Assembly (NCBI RefSeq): GCF_001278035.1
Contig: NZ_CP009452.1
Coordinates: 1,211,501 to 1,275,500, forward strand
Direction of reading: 5' to 3'
Length of the DNA: 64,000 nucleotides
Source of the DNA: Sphingopyxis sp. 113P3
GTDB taxonomy: Bacteria; Pseudomonadota; Alphaproteobacteria; Sphingomonadales; Sphingomonadaceae
In this document: piece after piece, positions 15,975-24,196 of the stretch
Layout of the letters: the number at the start of each line of letters is the position of its first letter
How positions within the stretch are numbered: position 1 is the stretch's first letter
Made by a program: the position numbers and the translations under genes
Notes under the pieces: model-generated
Told to the model about the DNA's origin: nothing
What the model saw: only the letters and a program-made list of their open reading frames with translations
The model's database searches: none

Positions 15975-16447
15975 TCGAGATGCCCTCCGATCGAGGGCGT
16001 GGAGGTGTTCGGCCGGCGCAAGCGAGCGGCCGGGGTCAGGCCCAACACGGTCCGGTGCGGGCCGGGCTTGACCCCGCCGCGGCGCCGGTCAGGCGACCGG
16101 AACCGCCTTGTCGGAGGACAGAGAGGAAGGAGAGATCGCTCTCGATTTCCTGCATCCGTGCCGGAATATCACGTTGGGCGCGCAGTACCCGCCCAAGTCC
16201 CAGGCGGCGCGGTTGGCACTACTGCGGCGCGCGCGCTCTCGAGTCGGAAAGAGAACAGAAGGCGGCAGGCGTATGCTCTTGCCAGCATTGGCTTGGCGGA
16301 CGGTGCCACCACGAACGCTTATTTGCGCTACGCCATGCTGCGCTCCGGCATTCGATGGAACGCTATTCTACGCTGGGCTTTGCAACGTCCTGCTGCAGCA
16401 ATCGGTTGTCTCCTTGCGTATCAGGTTCATTTCCCCAGAATTGCCCT
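15975..16447. other. Non-coding stretch upstream of DUF2958 and the resolvase operon
   Basis: A frame stays open on the plus strand into the next small gene, but its composition (Arg/Ser/Cys-rich) is not protein-like. An imperfect hairpin (GGTCAGGCCC near 16034 against GGGCTTGACC near 16064) lies upstream of the DUF2958 gene. Probably a divergent promoter region; no gene supported. Confidence 0.4.
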
Positions 16448-16675
16448 ATGGGCGCGCATAAGCAGTCAGATCGCGAAAGCGCGGAGATCGTCGATCTCTA
16501 TGATTACATGCCGCAACCCCGGATTCGGCGTGGCGGGGCCGTGCGCGAACCACGCAGGCGGCCAAAGATCACCGATGACCTGCCGAAGAGCCTTCCCGTC
16601 ACGAGCCGCGAGATTGAGCTTTACGAGCTTTATTTCGCCGATTTCTTCGATGCGCTCTTCGCCAAGAAGAATTGA
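16448..16675 (+). CDS. Small hypothetical protein upstream of resolvase
   Basis: A 75-residue basic protein from ATG 16448 (MGAHKQSDRESAEIVDLYDYMPQPRIRRGG), ending IELYELYFADFFDALFAKKN. It lies 18 bases before the truncated resolvase gene and is probably co-transcribed with it. I recognise no family; the position resembles small genes that precede serine recombinases on integrative elements. Confidence 0.45.
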   Translation: MGAHKQSDRESAEIVDLYDYMPQPRIRRGGAVREPRRRPKITDDLPKSLPVTSREIELYELYFADFFDALFAKKN

Positions 16676-16693
16676 TTTTTCAGGAGGTGGACG

Positions 16694-17077
16694 ATGAAGG
16701 ACGACGATGAACTCGTCGCCTCGCCGATGGCGCGCGCTGCATTTTATCTGCGTGTCTCGACCGGCAGGCAGGCAGAGCATGATCTATCCATTCCCGACCA
16801 ACGACGCCAGGCGCACAGCTTCTGCGAGGGCAAGGGCTGGACGGTTGTCGGCGAATATGTCGAGCCGGGAGCGTCGGCGACGGACGACCGACGCCCTGAA
16901 TTCCAGCGGATGATGGATGCGGCTTCGTGTCGGCCCGCTGAGTTCGACGTCATCGTCGTCCATAGCTTCTCCCGCTTCTTCCGGGATCAGTTCCAGCTCG
17001 AATTCTATGTGCGGCGGTTAGCCAAGAATGGCGTTCGTCTGGTGTCGATCACTCACAAGATGCCACTGGCGGCATAA
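16694..17077 (+). pseudogene. Serine recombinase truncated after the resolvase domain
   Basis: A strong Shine-Dalgarno (AGGAGGTGG) precedes ATG 16694. The frame encodes a resolvase catalytic domain: YLRVSTGRQ with Ser22, IPDQRRQ, FDVIVVHSFSRFFRDQFQLE and VRLVSITHKM. It then ends in PLAA and a stop where the family continues for hundreds of residues. The end coincides with the last codons of the oppositely oriented large serine recombinase, so the gene was probably split when that element integrated here. Confidence 0.75.
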
Positions 17078-18686
17078 AACGAATGTTCTGCTTCGACTTA
17101 TGGTCGGTGGCGAAGGCGAGGATGCCCATAAGCTCGCCGCGTAGCTCGGCATGGACCTCGCCGCGCTTCGGGCCGGGAGTCAGCACGATCTCACCGATAA
17201 GCGAGCGCAGCGCCTCGGCCGCCTCCCGGCCGCCATCGGGATCGTTGAGGGCTTCGGTGAACCGCTCCACGTTCCGGCGATAGACGCTGGCGATGTTGGG
17301 ATGCACGTCCGGCACATCGGCGGGGGCCTGTGCCATGCGGGCGATGATCTCGGCCTTGTCGCGTTCAAGCTCGGCCATCCGCGCTTTCATGGACGGCTGA
17401 TACATGCCGTCCTCGATTGCCGCCATGATGCCGGCGATGGCGCGCTCGATCTTCTCAAGCGCTTTCTGATCTGTCTGTGACTGTGCGCGGCGATCACGGT
17501 TAAGCCGATTGGTTTCCTTGGCATAGGCGCGCACGGCTTCCGCGACCGCCTCCGACGATACCAGCTTTTCTTTCAAGCCCGCCAACACACGCGCCTCGAT
17601 CTCGTCGCGCCGGATGGTGCGGCCGTTGTCGCAGATGCCTTTGCGCAGATGATTGCGGCAGGCATAGCGGTCGGTCATCACCATGCTGATCCTGCCGCCG
17701 CAGCATCCACAGGTCAGCAGGCCAGAAAGAAGGGTGACGGGCCGGTTGGTCAGATGCAGCCGCCTGGCGCGACCCTCACGGGTGTTGGCATGGTTGGGAC
17801 CATACAGGGCGGAGATGCCGCGCTGGCGCTCGCGCACCGCCTGCCAGAGTTCGTCATCGACAATCCGCAGATGCGGAACCTCGGTCCTGATCCATTCGCT
17901 TTCCGGGTTCACGCGCGAGACGCGGGTTCCGGTCTCCGGGTTCTTGATGAAGCGCTGCCGGTTCCAGACCAGAACGCCGGCATAAAGCTCGTTGTTGAGG
18001 ATGCCTGTGCCCGCGACGGGATTGCCGCGAATGGTGGCGTCGATCCATGGGCGGTTACGAAGACCGGGAACACCCTCCCGGTTCAACTGGAATGCGATCT
18101 CCTTCGGGCTTCTGCCGCTGGCGTATTCGCGGAAGATGCGCCGCACGATCTCGGCTTGTTTCTCGACAATCGCCCGCTCGCCCCGGATCGGCTCGCCATT
18201 GGCGTCAAGCTGATGGATGACGCGATAGCCGTACGCGGCTCGACCGCTTCCCGCCTTTCCATTCTCCACCCGCCCGCGCTGGCCGCGATGCGTCTTGATG
18301 GCGAGGTCCTTGATAAACAGGGCGTTCATGGTGCCTTTCAGGCCGACATGAAGCTCGTTGATCTCGCCTTCCGACAGGGTGACTATGGGGATGCCTGCAA
18401 AGCGCAGGCGCTTGAACACGGCGGCCACGTCCTCCTGATCGCGGCTGATGCGGTCCAGCGCCTCGGACAGCACTATGTCGAAGCGACCCATCTGTGCATC
18501 GGCAAGCAAAGACTGGATACCGGCGCGGATCATGGAAGAGCCGGAAATGGCGCGGTCGGAATAGGTCTCCACCACGGTCCGGCCCTCGCGCTCCGCGCGC
18601 TCGCGGCACTGGCGCAACTGATCCTCGATGGAGGAGTCACGCTGGTTCTCGGAGGAAAAGCGGGCGTAAAGAGCGGCGCGGAGCAT
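17049..18686 (-). CDS. Large serine recombinase (integrase of the mobilizable element)
   Basis: A 545-residue protein with a resolvase domain (LYARFSS, catalytic Ser11; LSEALDRISRDQEDVA), a recombinase domain (GYRVIHQ...IVRRIFREYASGRSPKEIAFQLNREGVPG), a zinc-ribbon (LTCGCCGGRISM...YACRNHLRKGIC) and a C-terminal helical/coiled region (LEKIERAIAGIMAAIEDG). It is full length. Such enzymes integrate and excise elements at att sites without host factors. Its 3' end lies at the junction with a split resolvase gene, marking the left end of the element. Confidence 0.9.
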   Translation of the reverse strand: MLRAALYARFSSENQRDSSIEDQLRQCRERAEREGRTVVETYSDRAISGSSMIRAGIQSLLADAQMGRFDIVLSEALDRISRDQEDVAAVFKRLRFAGIPIVTLSEGEINELHVGLKGTMNALFIKDLAIKTHRGQRGRVENGKAGSGRAAYGYRVIHQLDANGEPIRGERAIVEKQAEIVRRIFREYASGRSPKEIAFQLNREGVPGLRNRPWIDATIRGNPVAGTGILNNELYAGVLVWNRQRFIKNPETGTRVSRVNPESEWIRTEVPHLRIVDDELWQAVRERQRGISALYGPNHANTREGRARRLHLTNRPVTLLSGLLTCGCCGGRISMVMTDRYACRNHLRKGICDNGRTIRRDEIEARVLAGLKEKLVSSEAVAEAVRAYAKETNRLNRDRRAQSQTDQKALEKIERAIAGIMAAIEDGMYQPSMKARMAELERDKAEIIARMAQAPADVPDVHPNIASVYRRNVERFTEALNDPDGGREAAEALRSLIGEIVLTPGPKRGEVHAELRGELMGILAFATDHKSKQNIRFMPPVASCE

Positions 18687-18703
18687 GGTGGCGTCCTTCC
18701 TGT

Positions 18704-19198
18704 CTAAAGGTTCTTCAAATCCTTGATGAGCGCGAACAGATGCAGCGGGTCGGTGGGAGACGGCTGAAAGTCGAACCGCTCATAGAACGAACGCGCCGCA
18801 TCGTTCTTGGCGTGAACCACGAGCGCCCGGACACCGGCAATGTCGGCGACTTGCAGCGTCCGCAAAACGGCATCGCGTAACAGCCCCGCGCCGATCCTCT
18901 TGCCCTGCCACGCCTCGCTGACGCCAAGCCGGGCCAGCAGCATGACCGGCACAGGATGGCGGGCCAACCCTTTGGTCAACCGCTCGGGGGCTTCCTCGTG
19001 ACGGACCTCGCCGACAACCAGAGTATAGAAACCCACGATGGCGTCGTCTTCCGCAATACCCAAATAGGTTTGCGAGGCGTTCGCCATCTGGTTCGGCAGA
19101 GCGAAGCGGACCAGAAAGCGATTCAGCGCTTCCTCGCCGCAATCGAATGTTTCGACGGCATGACGGCGATGCAGCTTCTCGATGCGAAGACCCGTCAC
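18704..19198 (-). CDS. TacT/AtaT-type GNAT acetyltransferase toxin
   Basis: A 164-residue GNAT protein with acetyl-CoA fold segments (LLARLGVSEAWQGKRIGAGLLRDAVLRT, VRALVVHAKNDAARSFYERFDF). The start FDCGEEALNRFL is typical of GNAT toxins that acetylate aminoacyl-tRNA. GTG 19198 overlaps the stop of the DUF1778 antitoxin gene. It lies just upstream of the recombinase gene and would stabilise the element in its host, as the family does elsewhere. Confidence 0.87.
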   Translation of the reverse strand: MTGLRIEKLHRRHAVETFDCGEEALNRFLVRFALPNQMANASQTYLGIAEDDAIVGFYTLVVGEVRHEEAPERLTKGLARHPVPVMLLARLGVSEAWQGKRIGAGLLRDAVLRTLQVADIAGVRALVVHAKNDAARSFYERFDFQPSPTDPLHLFALIKDLKNL

Positions 19199-19485
19199 GA
19201 AGAACTATCGTCCGAAAAGACGCCCGGCTCGTTCATCAGCTTGCGCAGGCGCGGCAGATCACGCGGGGGCGCGTCCAGCGCGGCAACGAAGGCTTCCCAC
19301 TTGTCCGGTGGAAGCTGGAACACGCGGCGGTCGGCAAGGGCTTCCTCGGCCCGGCCCAGCGCGCTTTCGAGCACGAAGTCGCTCAGCGTGCGCCGTTGCG
19401 CCTGCGCGGCGGCGGCAAGGGTATGCTTGGCCTCCGCCGTCAGGCGAAGATCGAGCTTTTCGGTACGGGTGATGCGTGCGGTCAT
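19195..19485 (-). CDS. DUF1778 (TacA-type) antitoxin
   Basis: From ATG 19485 a 96-residue protein begins TARITRTEKLDLRLTAEAKHTLAAAAQAQRRTLSDFVLESAL, the ribbon-helix-helix of DUF1778/TacA antitoxins. Its C-terminal part (RRVFQLPPDKWEAFVAALDAPPRDLPRLRKLM) wraps the cognate GNAT toxin. An upstream ATG at 19551 would add 22 residues unlike the family. It is coupled to the toxin by a four-base overlap and probably represses its own operon. Confidence 0.87.
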   Translation of the reverse strand: MTARITRTEKLDLRLTAEAKHTLAAAAQAQRRTLSDFVLESALGRAEEALADRRVFQLPPDKWEAFVAALDAPPRDLPRLRKLMNEPGVFSDDSSS

Positions 19486-19547
19486 GACATTATCTCCTGA
19501 CCACATCGTATTGATACGCCCGACAATGTCAAGACATTTCGCCTGCG

Positions 19548-19781
19548 TCATAAGTCAGCGTCCTGCTCGTCGGCGGAATTCGGCGCATTATCGTTCGCGG
19601 CCTGCGTGGCCTTCTCGAAGTCCTCGCGCGCCATGCGCCTGCCGATCAGGCGGGCAATGGACAGCACTACGGCGTCCAGGCGCTCGAAAGCTTCGATCTT
19701 GCCTTCGGCGTCCTGTTCACCGCGCGGATGATTGTCGTTGGCCGGGCTCTCTCCACGAGATTGCTTCCTGTCATCTTCCAT
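19548..19781 (-). CDS. Small acidic hypothetical protein of the mobilizable element
   Basis: A 77-residue acidic protein from ATG 19781 (MEDDRKQSRGESPANDNHPRG...), with one amphipathic helix (IEAFERLDAVVLSIARLIGRRMAREDFEKA) and a tail containing NDNAPNSADEQDADL. It overlaps the AlpA-like gene by 11 bases and precedes the toxin-antitoxin operon. Such proteins accompany relaxase genes in alphaproteobacterial elements; I cannot assign a function. Confidence 0.6.
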   Translation of the reverse strand: MEDDRKQSRGESPANDNHPRGEQDAEGKIEAFERLDAVVLSIARLIGRRMAREDFEKATQAANDNAPNSADEQDADL

Positions 19782-19986
19782 GGCTGTCCTCCACCTCTGG
19801 CCGCCACCTGACGGGATCGGCCACCCAGCGGTCGATGTCGGATTCATGCCAGCCAGCACCGTTGGTGCTGATCCTGATCTGGGCCGGGAAGGTGCCCTCG
19901 GCGATCTTGCGGTAGATGGTGGACCGCGACAGGCCGGTGCGGGCAAGCACGGTCTTGAGGCGGATGATACGGTCTGGTCGGGGCAT
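19771..19986 (-). CDS. AlpA-family helix-turn-helix regulator
   Basis: A 71-residue protein with the AlpA/MerR-like winged helix: RIIRLKTVLARTGLSRSTIYRKIAEGTFPAQIRIS...GWHESDIDRWV. AlpA-like proteins act as excisionases or as activators of integrase genes on phages and integrative elements. It lies between the relaxase and the recombinase on the same strand, consistent with control of excision. Confidence 0.85.
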   Translation of the reverse strand: MPRPDRIIRLKTVLARTGLSRSTIYRKIAEGTFPAQIRISTNGAGWHESDIDRWVADPVRWRPEVEDSHGR

Positions 19987-20115
19987 GGCGGCAGCGCCTC
20001 CTGCTGGTTGTTTCTGACTGCCCCTGATCCAGTCAGACTACCGATTCCCCGTTTCGCAACAATTATTTAGCTGGCGTAGTGCTATGGCGTAGAAACGGCG
20101 GTAAAAAGGAAAAAC

Positions 20116-23091
20116 CTACATGTCGATCCCGAGGCTTCGGCCTCTTCCGAGACCGTGGCTGATGGCGAGGTCGCGGCTGATGCCCATGCCTGATTCGAAC
20201 GAGATGCCGAGATCGCGCTTGCGGCCTTCAAGCAGGGATTCAAGCTGCGGGTCGCGTTCAAGGCTCATCGCCATGTTGCCCATTTCGGCGCGGATGGACC
20301 GGTAGCCGGAATAATCGCCGGCCGCATACTGGCGCGCTCCGCTCTGCTTGAGCTCCTGAAACCGCTCGATAAAACGGTCGGCGCGCAGGTTGGGGTTCTG
20401 GCGCATCTCGGTTTCCAGTTGCAGGGCACGCCTTGCCGATAAGGCCCTGTCTCGGTCACCCGAAGCGGCCTCGGTCGCAAGTTCGGGACTCCTCTTGTAG
20501 ACGGCCTCGGCATCATGGGAGCCATGAGGCCGGAGTTTGTCGAAGCCCGTCCGAGCCTCTTGCAGTTCCTCGATCTGTTCAGGCGTAGCGGCGATGTCCT
20601 GCGCCTGCGCCCGCAAGATCGCATCCACGGCGCGGGCATGGCGGACGAAGGCTCGGCCACGGGCGCGGCGCAACGCCGCCTCCGGGTCGATCTCCGCCTC
20701 CTTCCCGGCGTTCTCCCTTTCCGGCTGCTGCACTGCATCTGTGCCAGGCACACCGTTGCCGGAAGAGCGCAGGCTGTCGACGATGTCCTCGATCCGGTCG
20801 CGGACATTCTCCGGCACGATCTTGCGCATGATCTGAGCAACACGGGCCCGGAAGGTGATACCACGCCGCTCAGCATAGTCCTGCGCCGGGTCGATCTGCT
20901 GTTGGTAATCCGATGCCATGTCCTTGGCGCGGTCGCGCGACAGGGTGTTCACCAGTCTGTCCTGCGTGGAAAAATCGTCGCGGCCGTAATGCAGGTCCAT
21001 CCCGTCGCGGTGCCGCGACAGGGCGACATAGCTGCCGTGGGCATCCATGCCCGGTGTCGCCAGAACATGGGTGCGGTCCACCGTCATACCCTGCGCCTTG
21101 TGGATGGTCGCCGCATAGCCGTGGTCGATGCGGTCATAGTCTTTCAGGTCGAAGGCGATGGGCCGGCCATCGTCGGTCTGCACCGTCATGCTCTGCGCGC
21201 TGACCTGTTCGATGGTGCCGAGCGTTCCGTTCTTGACGCCAAGCCCGCGTTCGTTTTGCAGGAACATGACGCGATCCCCGGCGGCGAAGTTCCGTTCTCC
21301 GCGCTCGACCTTGAGGCGCACATCCTCTCCCAGATCGCCCGCGTCCCGCATCCTGTCGCGGGCGGCCTCGTTGAGTTCCCGCACCTCGGCATTGGTATCG
21401 GTGAGGATGATGCGGCTGGCATCCGGTGATGCCCGCCGGTCGCGGTCCCATCTGTCGATCAGATCATCGCGGGCCTGTTCGCGCGTCTGTGCCTCATGCA
21501 CCATGTCGTGTCGGTCATAGGCATGGATCGCCTCTCGGGTTCTGCCGGTCGCCAGATCGCGCGTGGCGTCACGCTGCCAATCCTCACGCTGGCGGCGCAC
21601 GGTTTCGATTTCGACGCCGCCATGACGGTCATGGATTGAACGGAAGGCAGCTCCCGCTTCTATGGATTGCAATTGCTGCGGATCGCCGACCAGAACGACC
21701 TTTGCGCCTGCTTCGGCGGCATGGGAAAGAACGCGCTCCATCTGGCGCGTGCCGACCATCCCGGCCTCGTCGATCACCAGAACATCGCGACTGGTGAGCA
21801 TGTCGCGGCCGCTCTGCCAGCCATGTTCCATGCTGGCGATGGTGCGTGAGGATATGCCCGATCCGCCTTCCAGATTTTCCGCCGCGATGCCGGAGAGCGC
21901 CGCGCCGCGCACCTCGTAACCGGCAGACTCCCACGCCTCGCGCGCAACGCCGAGCATGGCGCTCTTTCCCGTTCCGGCATAGCCAACGACGATACCGAGA
22001 TCGCGCCCGTCAGTGACATGCGCCAGCGCGTCGGCCTGCTCGCCCGACAGGATCAGCCCGCGTTCTTCTGCACGCGCAAGTGCTGCCTCTCGGTCCCTGT
22101 CGCTGACCTCGTGCAATTCCTTCTCGGCCATCAATTCCGCCGCGCGGTGTAGGCGCTGTTCGGCCTCGATCATGTCGCGGGTGGTGAAACGATCCACACC
22201 GCGCGAATCCTGACCAAGCTCGACCAGATCGGGCGCATTGCCCATCGCGCCCATCACCTCGTTGAACTGCTCGATGCCGTCGCTGTGCCGGTGCGCGAAC
22301 ATCGCCATGTCGCGACGCGTGAAGGTCGATTGCTGATGCGTGATGGCGTCCAGTGCGATTGACGGATCGGCGATGATGCGCTCGCCATTGTTGCGGGCGA
22401 TCTCGCGGTGCATGTCCGCACGGTCGGCGGCCTCTATCCCTTCGCCCTCTATGCGCAGTGCGGGTGCGCCGATCTGTGTTTGCGGCTCCAGGTCGATGCC
22501 CTGCGCCTCAAGGCTGCGATGGTCGATGCGGGCGTCGATGTCGAGTTCGGCAAGGCGTTCGTTGACGTGTTCGGCCCAGCGTTCGCGCCAACGCTCGACC
22601 ATTTCGGTGCGGTTCCAGTCGCGTTGCTTTTTGCCGAACCCGTCCTCATCCACCTCGCGCATGGTGAGCATGACGTGGGCGTGGGGTTTTGGGCTTCCGT
22701 CCTCGGCATAATCCCAATGGACATTGAGATCGGCGATCATGCCCTGATCGACAAATTCGGACTGGGCGAAGTCGCGGGCAAGCTCGATGCCCTGCGCCTG
22801 CGTCATCTCGCGGGGAATGGCAAACTCCACCTCGCGCGCAAGCTGGGCATCTTTCCTCACCTCGAAGGCTTCGACATCGTTCCACAGCCGTTCGCGGTCC
22901 TCCCAGACCTCGGGCGCATGATCGGGCAAAAGCACCTCGGAATGGACGACGCCGCGTTTGTTGGAAAAATCCTGATCGCGGTCGAGGCGGTTGTCGCGCA
23001 TCCGCGAGGCCGAGCGGTAGGCGGCGGAAGCCACCGCGCTCTGGCCGCTCTTGCGGGAAATGACCTTGACGTGAAGATGATAGATCGCCAT
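20116..23091 (-). CDS. traA: TraA relaxase-helicase (MOBQ, Ti/RSF1010 type)
   Basis: A 991-residue protein. The N-terminal relaxase has catalytic Tyr25 (AAYRSA) and metal-binding His125, His137 and His139 (NVHWD, KPHAHV). A RecD-like helicase follows with Walker A at residues 370-377 (GYAGTGKS), Walker B (VLVIDEAGMV), GDPQQLQS and a C-terminal YAATIHKAQGMTVD motif. It nicks oriT, stays bound to the 5' end and unwinds the transferred strand. The gene diverges from traC across the predicted oriT. Full length, with no mating-pair genes in this window, so transfer would need a helper. Confidence 0.95.
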   Translation of the reverse strand: MAIYHLHVKVISRKSGQSAVASAAYRSASRMRDNRLDRDQDFSNKRGVVHSEVLLPDHAPEVWEDRERLWNDVEAFEVRKDAQLAREVEFAIPREMTQAQGIELARDFAQSEFVDQGMIADLNVHWDYAEDGSPKPHAHVMLTMREVDEDGFGKKQRDWNRTEMVERWRERWAEHVNERLAELDIDARIDHRSLEAQGIDLEPQTQIGAPALRIEGEGIEAADRADMHREIARNNGERIIADPSIALDAITHQQSTFTRRDMAMFAHRHSDGIEQFNEVMGAMGNAPDLVELGQDSRGVDRFTTRDMIEAEQRLHRAAELMAEKELHEVSDRDREAALARAEERGLILSGEQADALAHVTDGRDLGIVVGYAGTGKSAMLGVAREAWESAGYEVRGAALSGIAAENLEGGSGISSRTIASMEHGWQSGRDMLTSRDVLVIDEAGMVGTRQMERVLSHAAEAGAKVVLVGDPQQLQSIEAGAAFRSIHDRHGGVEIETVRRQREDWQRDATRDLATGRTREAIHAYDRHDMVHEAQTREQARDDLIDRWDRDRRASPDASRIILTDTNAEVRELNEAARDRMRDAGDLGEDVRLKVERGERNFAAGDRVMFLQNERGLGVKNGTLGTIEQVSAQSMTVQTDDGRPIAFDLKDYDRIDHGYAATIHKAQGMTVDRTHVLATPGMDAHGSYVALSRHRDGMDLHYGRDDFSTQDRLVNTLSRDRAKDMASDYQQQIDPAQDYAERRGITFRARVAQIMRKIVPENVRDRIEDIVDSLRSSGNGVPGTDAVQQPERENAGKEAEIDPEAALRRARGRAFVRHARAVDAILRAQAQDIAATPEQIEELQEARTGFDKLRPHGSHDAEAVYKRSPELATEAASGDRDRALSARRALQLETEMRQNPNLRADRFIERFQELKQSGARQYAAGDYSGYRSIRAEMGNMAMSLERDPQLESLLEGRKRDLGISFESGMGISRDLAISHGLGRGRSLGIDM

Positions 23092-23121
23092 CGCGATCCA
23101 AGCATTGCCACGCTCAAGCGC

Positions 23122-23150
23122 ACGTCGGAACGACGTATAAGCGCGCCCTC
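23122..23150 (+). other. oriT: Predicted origin of transfer (oriT) with nic site
   Basis: Inverted repeat ACGTCG-GAA-CGACGT (23122-23136) is followed by TAAGCGCGCCCTC (23138-23150). RSF1010 oriT, as I remember it, has an inverted repeat followed by TAAGTGCGCCCTC, nicked between G and C. The equivalent nick here is between 23145 and 23146. It lies 30 bases from the relaxase start, between the divergent traA and traC genes, exactly where MOBQ origins lie. Confidence 0.82.
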
Positions 23151-23273
23151 CCTCGAAAAAATCTCGGGATGGACCGGACCGTGCCAGACCGTCCCGGCAA
23201 CAATACTGCGTTCTGCCGTCTGTGCAACTATCCTTACCGCATCAACGACTTGCTACCGGGAAAGGACACGACA

Positions 23274-23600
23274 ATGCGCAAACCACGCGACTACGATGCT
23301 GAACTGAAGGCGCTGGAAGACAAGGCCAAGGAACTGAAGACCCGCAAGGTGCAGCAGCTTGGCGAACTGGTCATCGCCACCGGGGCCGATGCGCTCACCG
23401 CCGACGAACTGGCCGGTGCGCTGGTCGTGCTGGCGGAAACCACCGATGCCGGAAAGAGGGAGGCGTGGGCCAAGCGCGGAGCGGCGTTCTTTCAAGGCCG
23501 GTGGCGGCGAACTGGATCAGCGACTGACCGCGACACTGGCGGCGCTCAAACGCAACCGGGCGGCGCGCAACCGGCATCAGGCGCAACGGGCACGGCATGA
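23274..23600 (+). CDS. traC: TraC-like conjugal transfer accessory protein
   Basis: A 108-residue protein from ATG 23274 with a charged N-terminal coiled coil (YDAELKALEDKAKELKTRKVQQLGELVIATGAD) and ELAGALVVLAET, like TraC of Ti-type transfer regions. From about residue 75 the frame becomes Gly/Thr/Gln-rich, while a +1 frame looks more protein-like (GGGELDQRLTATLAALKRNRAAR), so a frameshift near 23500 is possible. It sits between oriT and traD; TraC helps the relaxosome. Confidence 0.65.
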   Translation: MRKPRDYDAELKALEDKAKELKTRKVQQLGELVIATGADALTADELAGALVVLAETTDAGKREAWAKRGAAFFQGRWRRTGSATDRDTGGAQTQPGGAQPASGATGTA

Positions 23601-23601
23601 C

Positions 23602-23868
23602 ATGCGAAGCTGGCAGATCGAGCGCCGAAAGCGCACGCGCCATCTGATCGAACTTGGCAGCCTTGTGGTCAAGGCGGGCATCGTGGACCTGACCGGCGAC
23701 GAACGCGCCGTAATCTACGGGGCGCTGATCTGGATCGCCGAAAAGCTCAACAGCGAAGACGGCGAACATGCGCGCGGCGTCTGGAAGAAACTCGGAAAGA
23801 TGGCGTTCGAGATGGAGCGTCCGTCAGCCCCGAATGACCCAACTCAAACGCCGCAGGGTCAGGCGTGA
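23602..23868 (+). CDS. traD: TraD-like conjugal transfer accessory protein
   Basis: An 88-residue protein from ATG 23602 containing RRKRTRHLIELGSLVVKAGIVDLTGDERAVIYGALIWIAEKL, the core of the short Ti-type TraD family (not the coupling ATPase of F). The frame is open upstream of this ATG with coding-like sequence, so the real start may be earlier if traC carries a frameshift. It accompanies TraC and TraA in relaxosome assembly. Confidence 0.7.
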   Translation: MRSWQIERRKRTRHLIELGSLVVKAGIVDLTGDERAVIYGALIWIAEKLNSEDGEHARGVWKKLGKMAFEMERPSAPNDPTQTPQGQA

Positions 23869-24029
23869 CCGATGGCGCGCAGCGCGAAAACATCAACGGT
23901 CGTCATGCTTCCCAAGTGCACGGCGATTGCCGACACTGAGAGTGGGCGGAAGGGAAAGGGTTGGCAAAATTGGAAAGAGAGGGGAGTATGTTTGGACCAT
24001 TTTCTGAGGGGTAGCAGGAAAAGTCAGAC

Positions 24030-24182
24030 ATGTTGAAAAGGGCTCTTCGATCTTCTGTTCTCGCATTTGCAGTTTTCTTTGCAATGTGGTCACAGGCTTC
24101 TGCCATGGACATCGTTCGAGCTGTCCTTAATGGTGATGCCGCTACTGTGCCGCTGTCCCAGCTCCGGCATGTGCCGAGGTAA
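24030..24182 (+). CDS. 50-residue secreted peptide, perhaps a truncated gene
   Basis: ATG 24030 opens a short frame with a typical signal peptide (MLKRALRSSVLAFAVFFAMWSQASA) followed by only about 25 residues (MDIVRAVLNGDAATVPLSQL...). The short mature part and the stop just before the next gene suggest either a tiny secreted peptide or the 5' remnant of a longer gene. I do not recognise it. Confidence 0.4.
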   Translation: MLKRALRSSVLAFAVFFAMWSQASAMDIVRAVLNGDAATVPLSQLRHVPR

Positions 24183-24196
24183 GCGGAAGCGGGGGT

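Noticed and set aside
20515..21429. Open frame antisense to traA
   Set aside because: Lies wholly inside the relaxase-helicase gene and lacks a ribosome site or domain.
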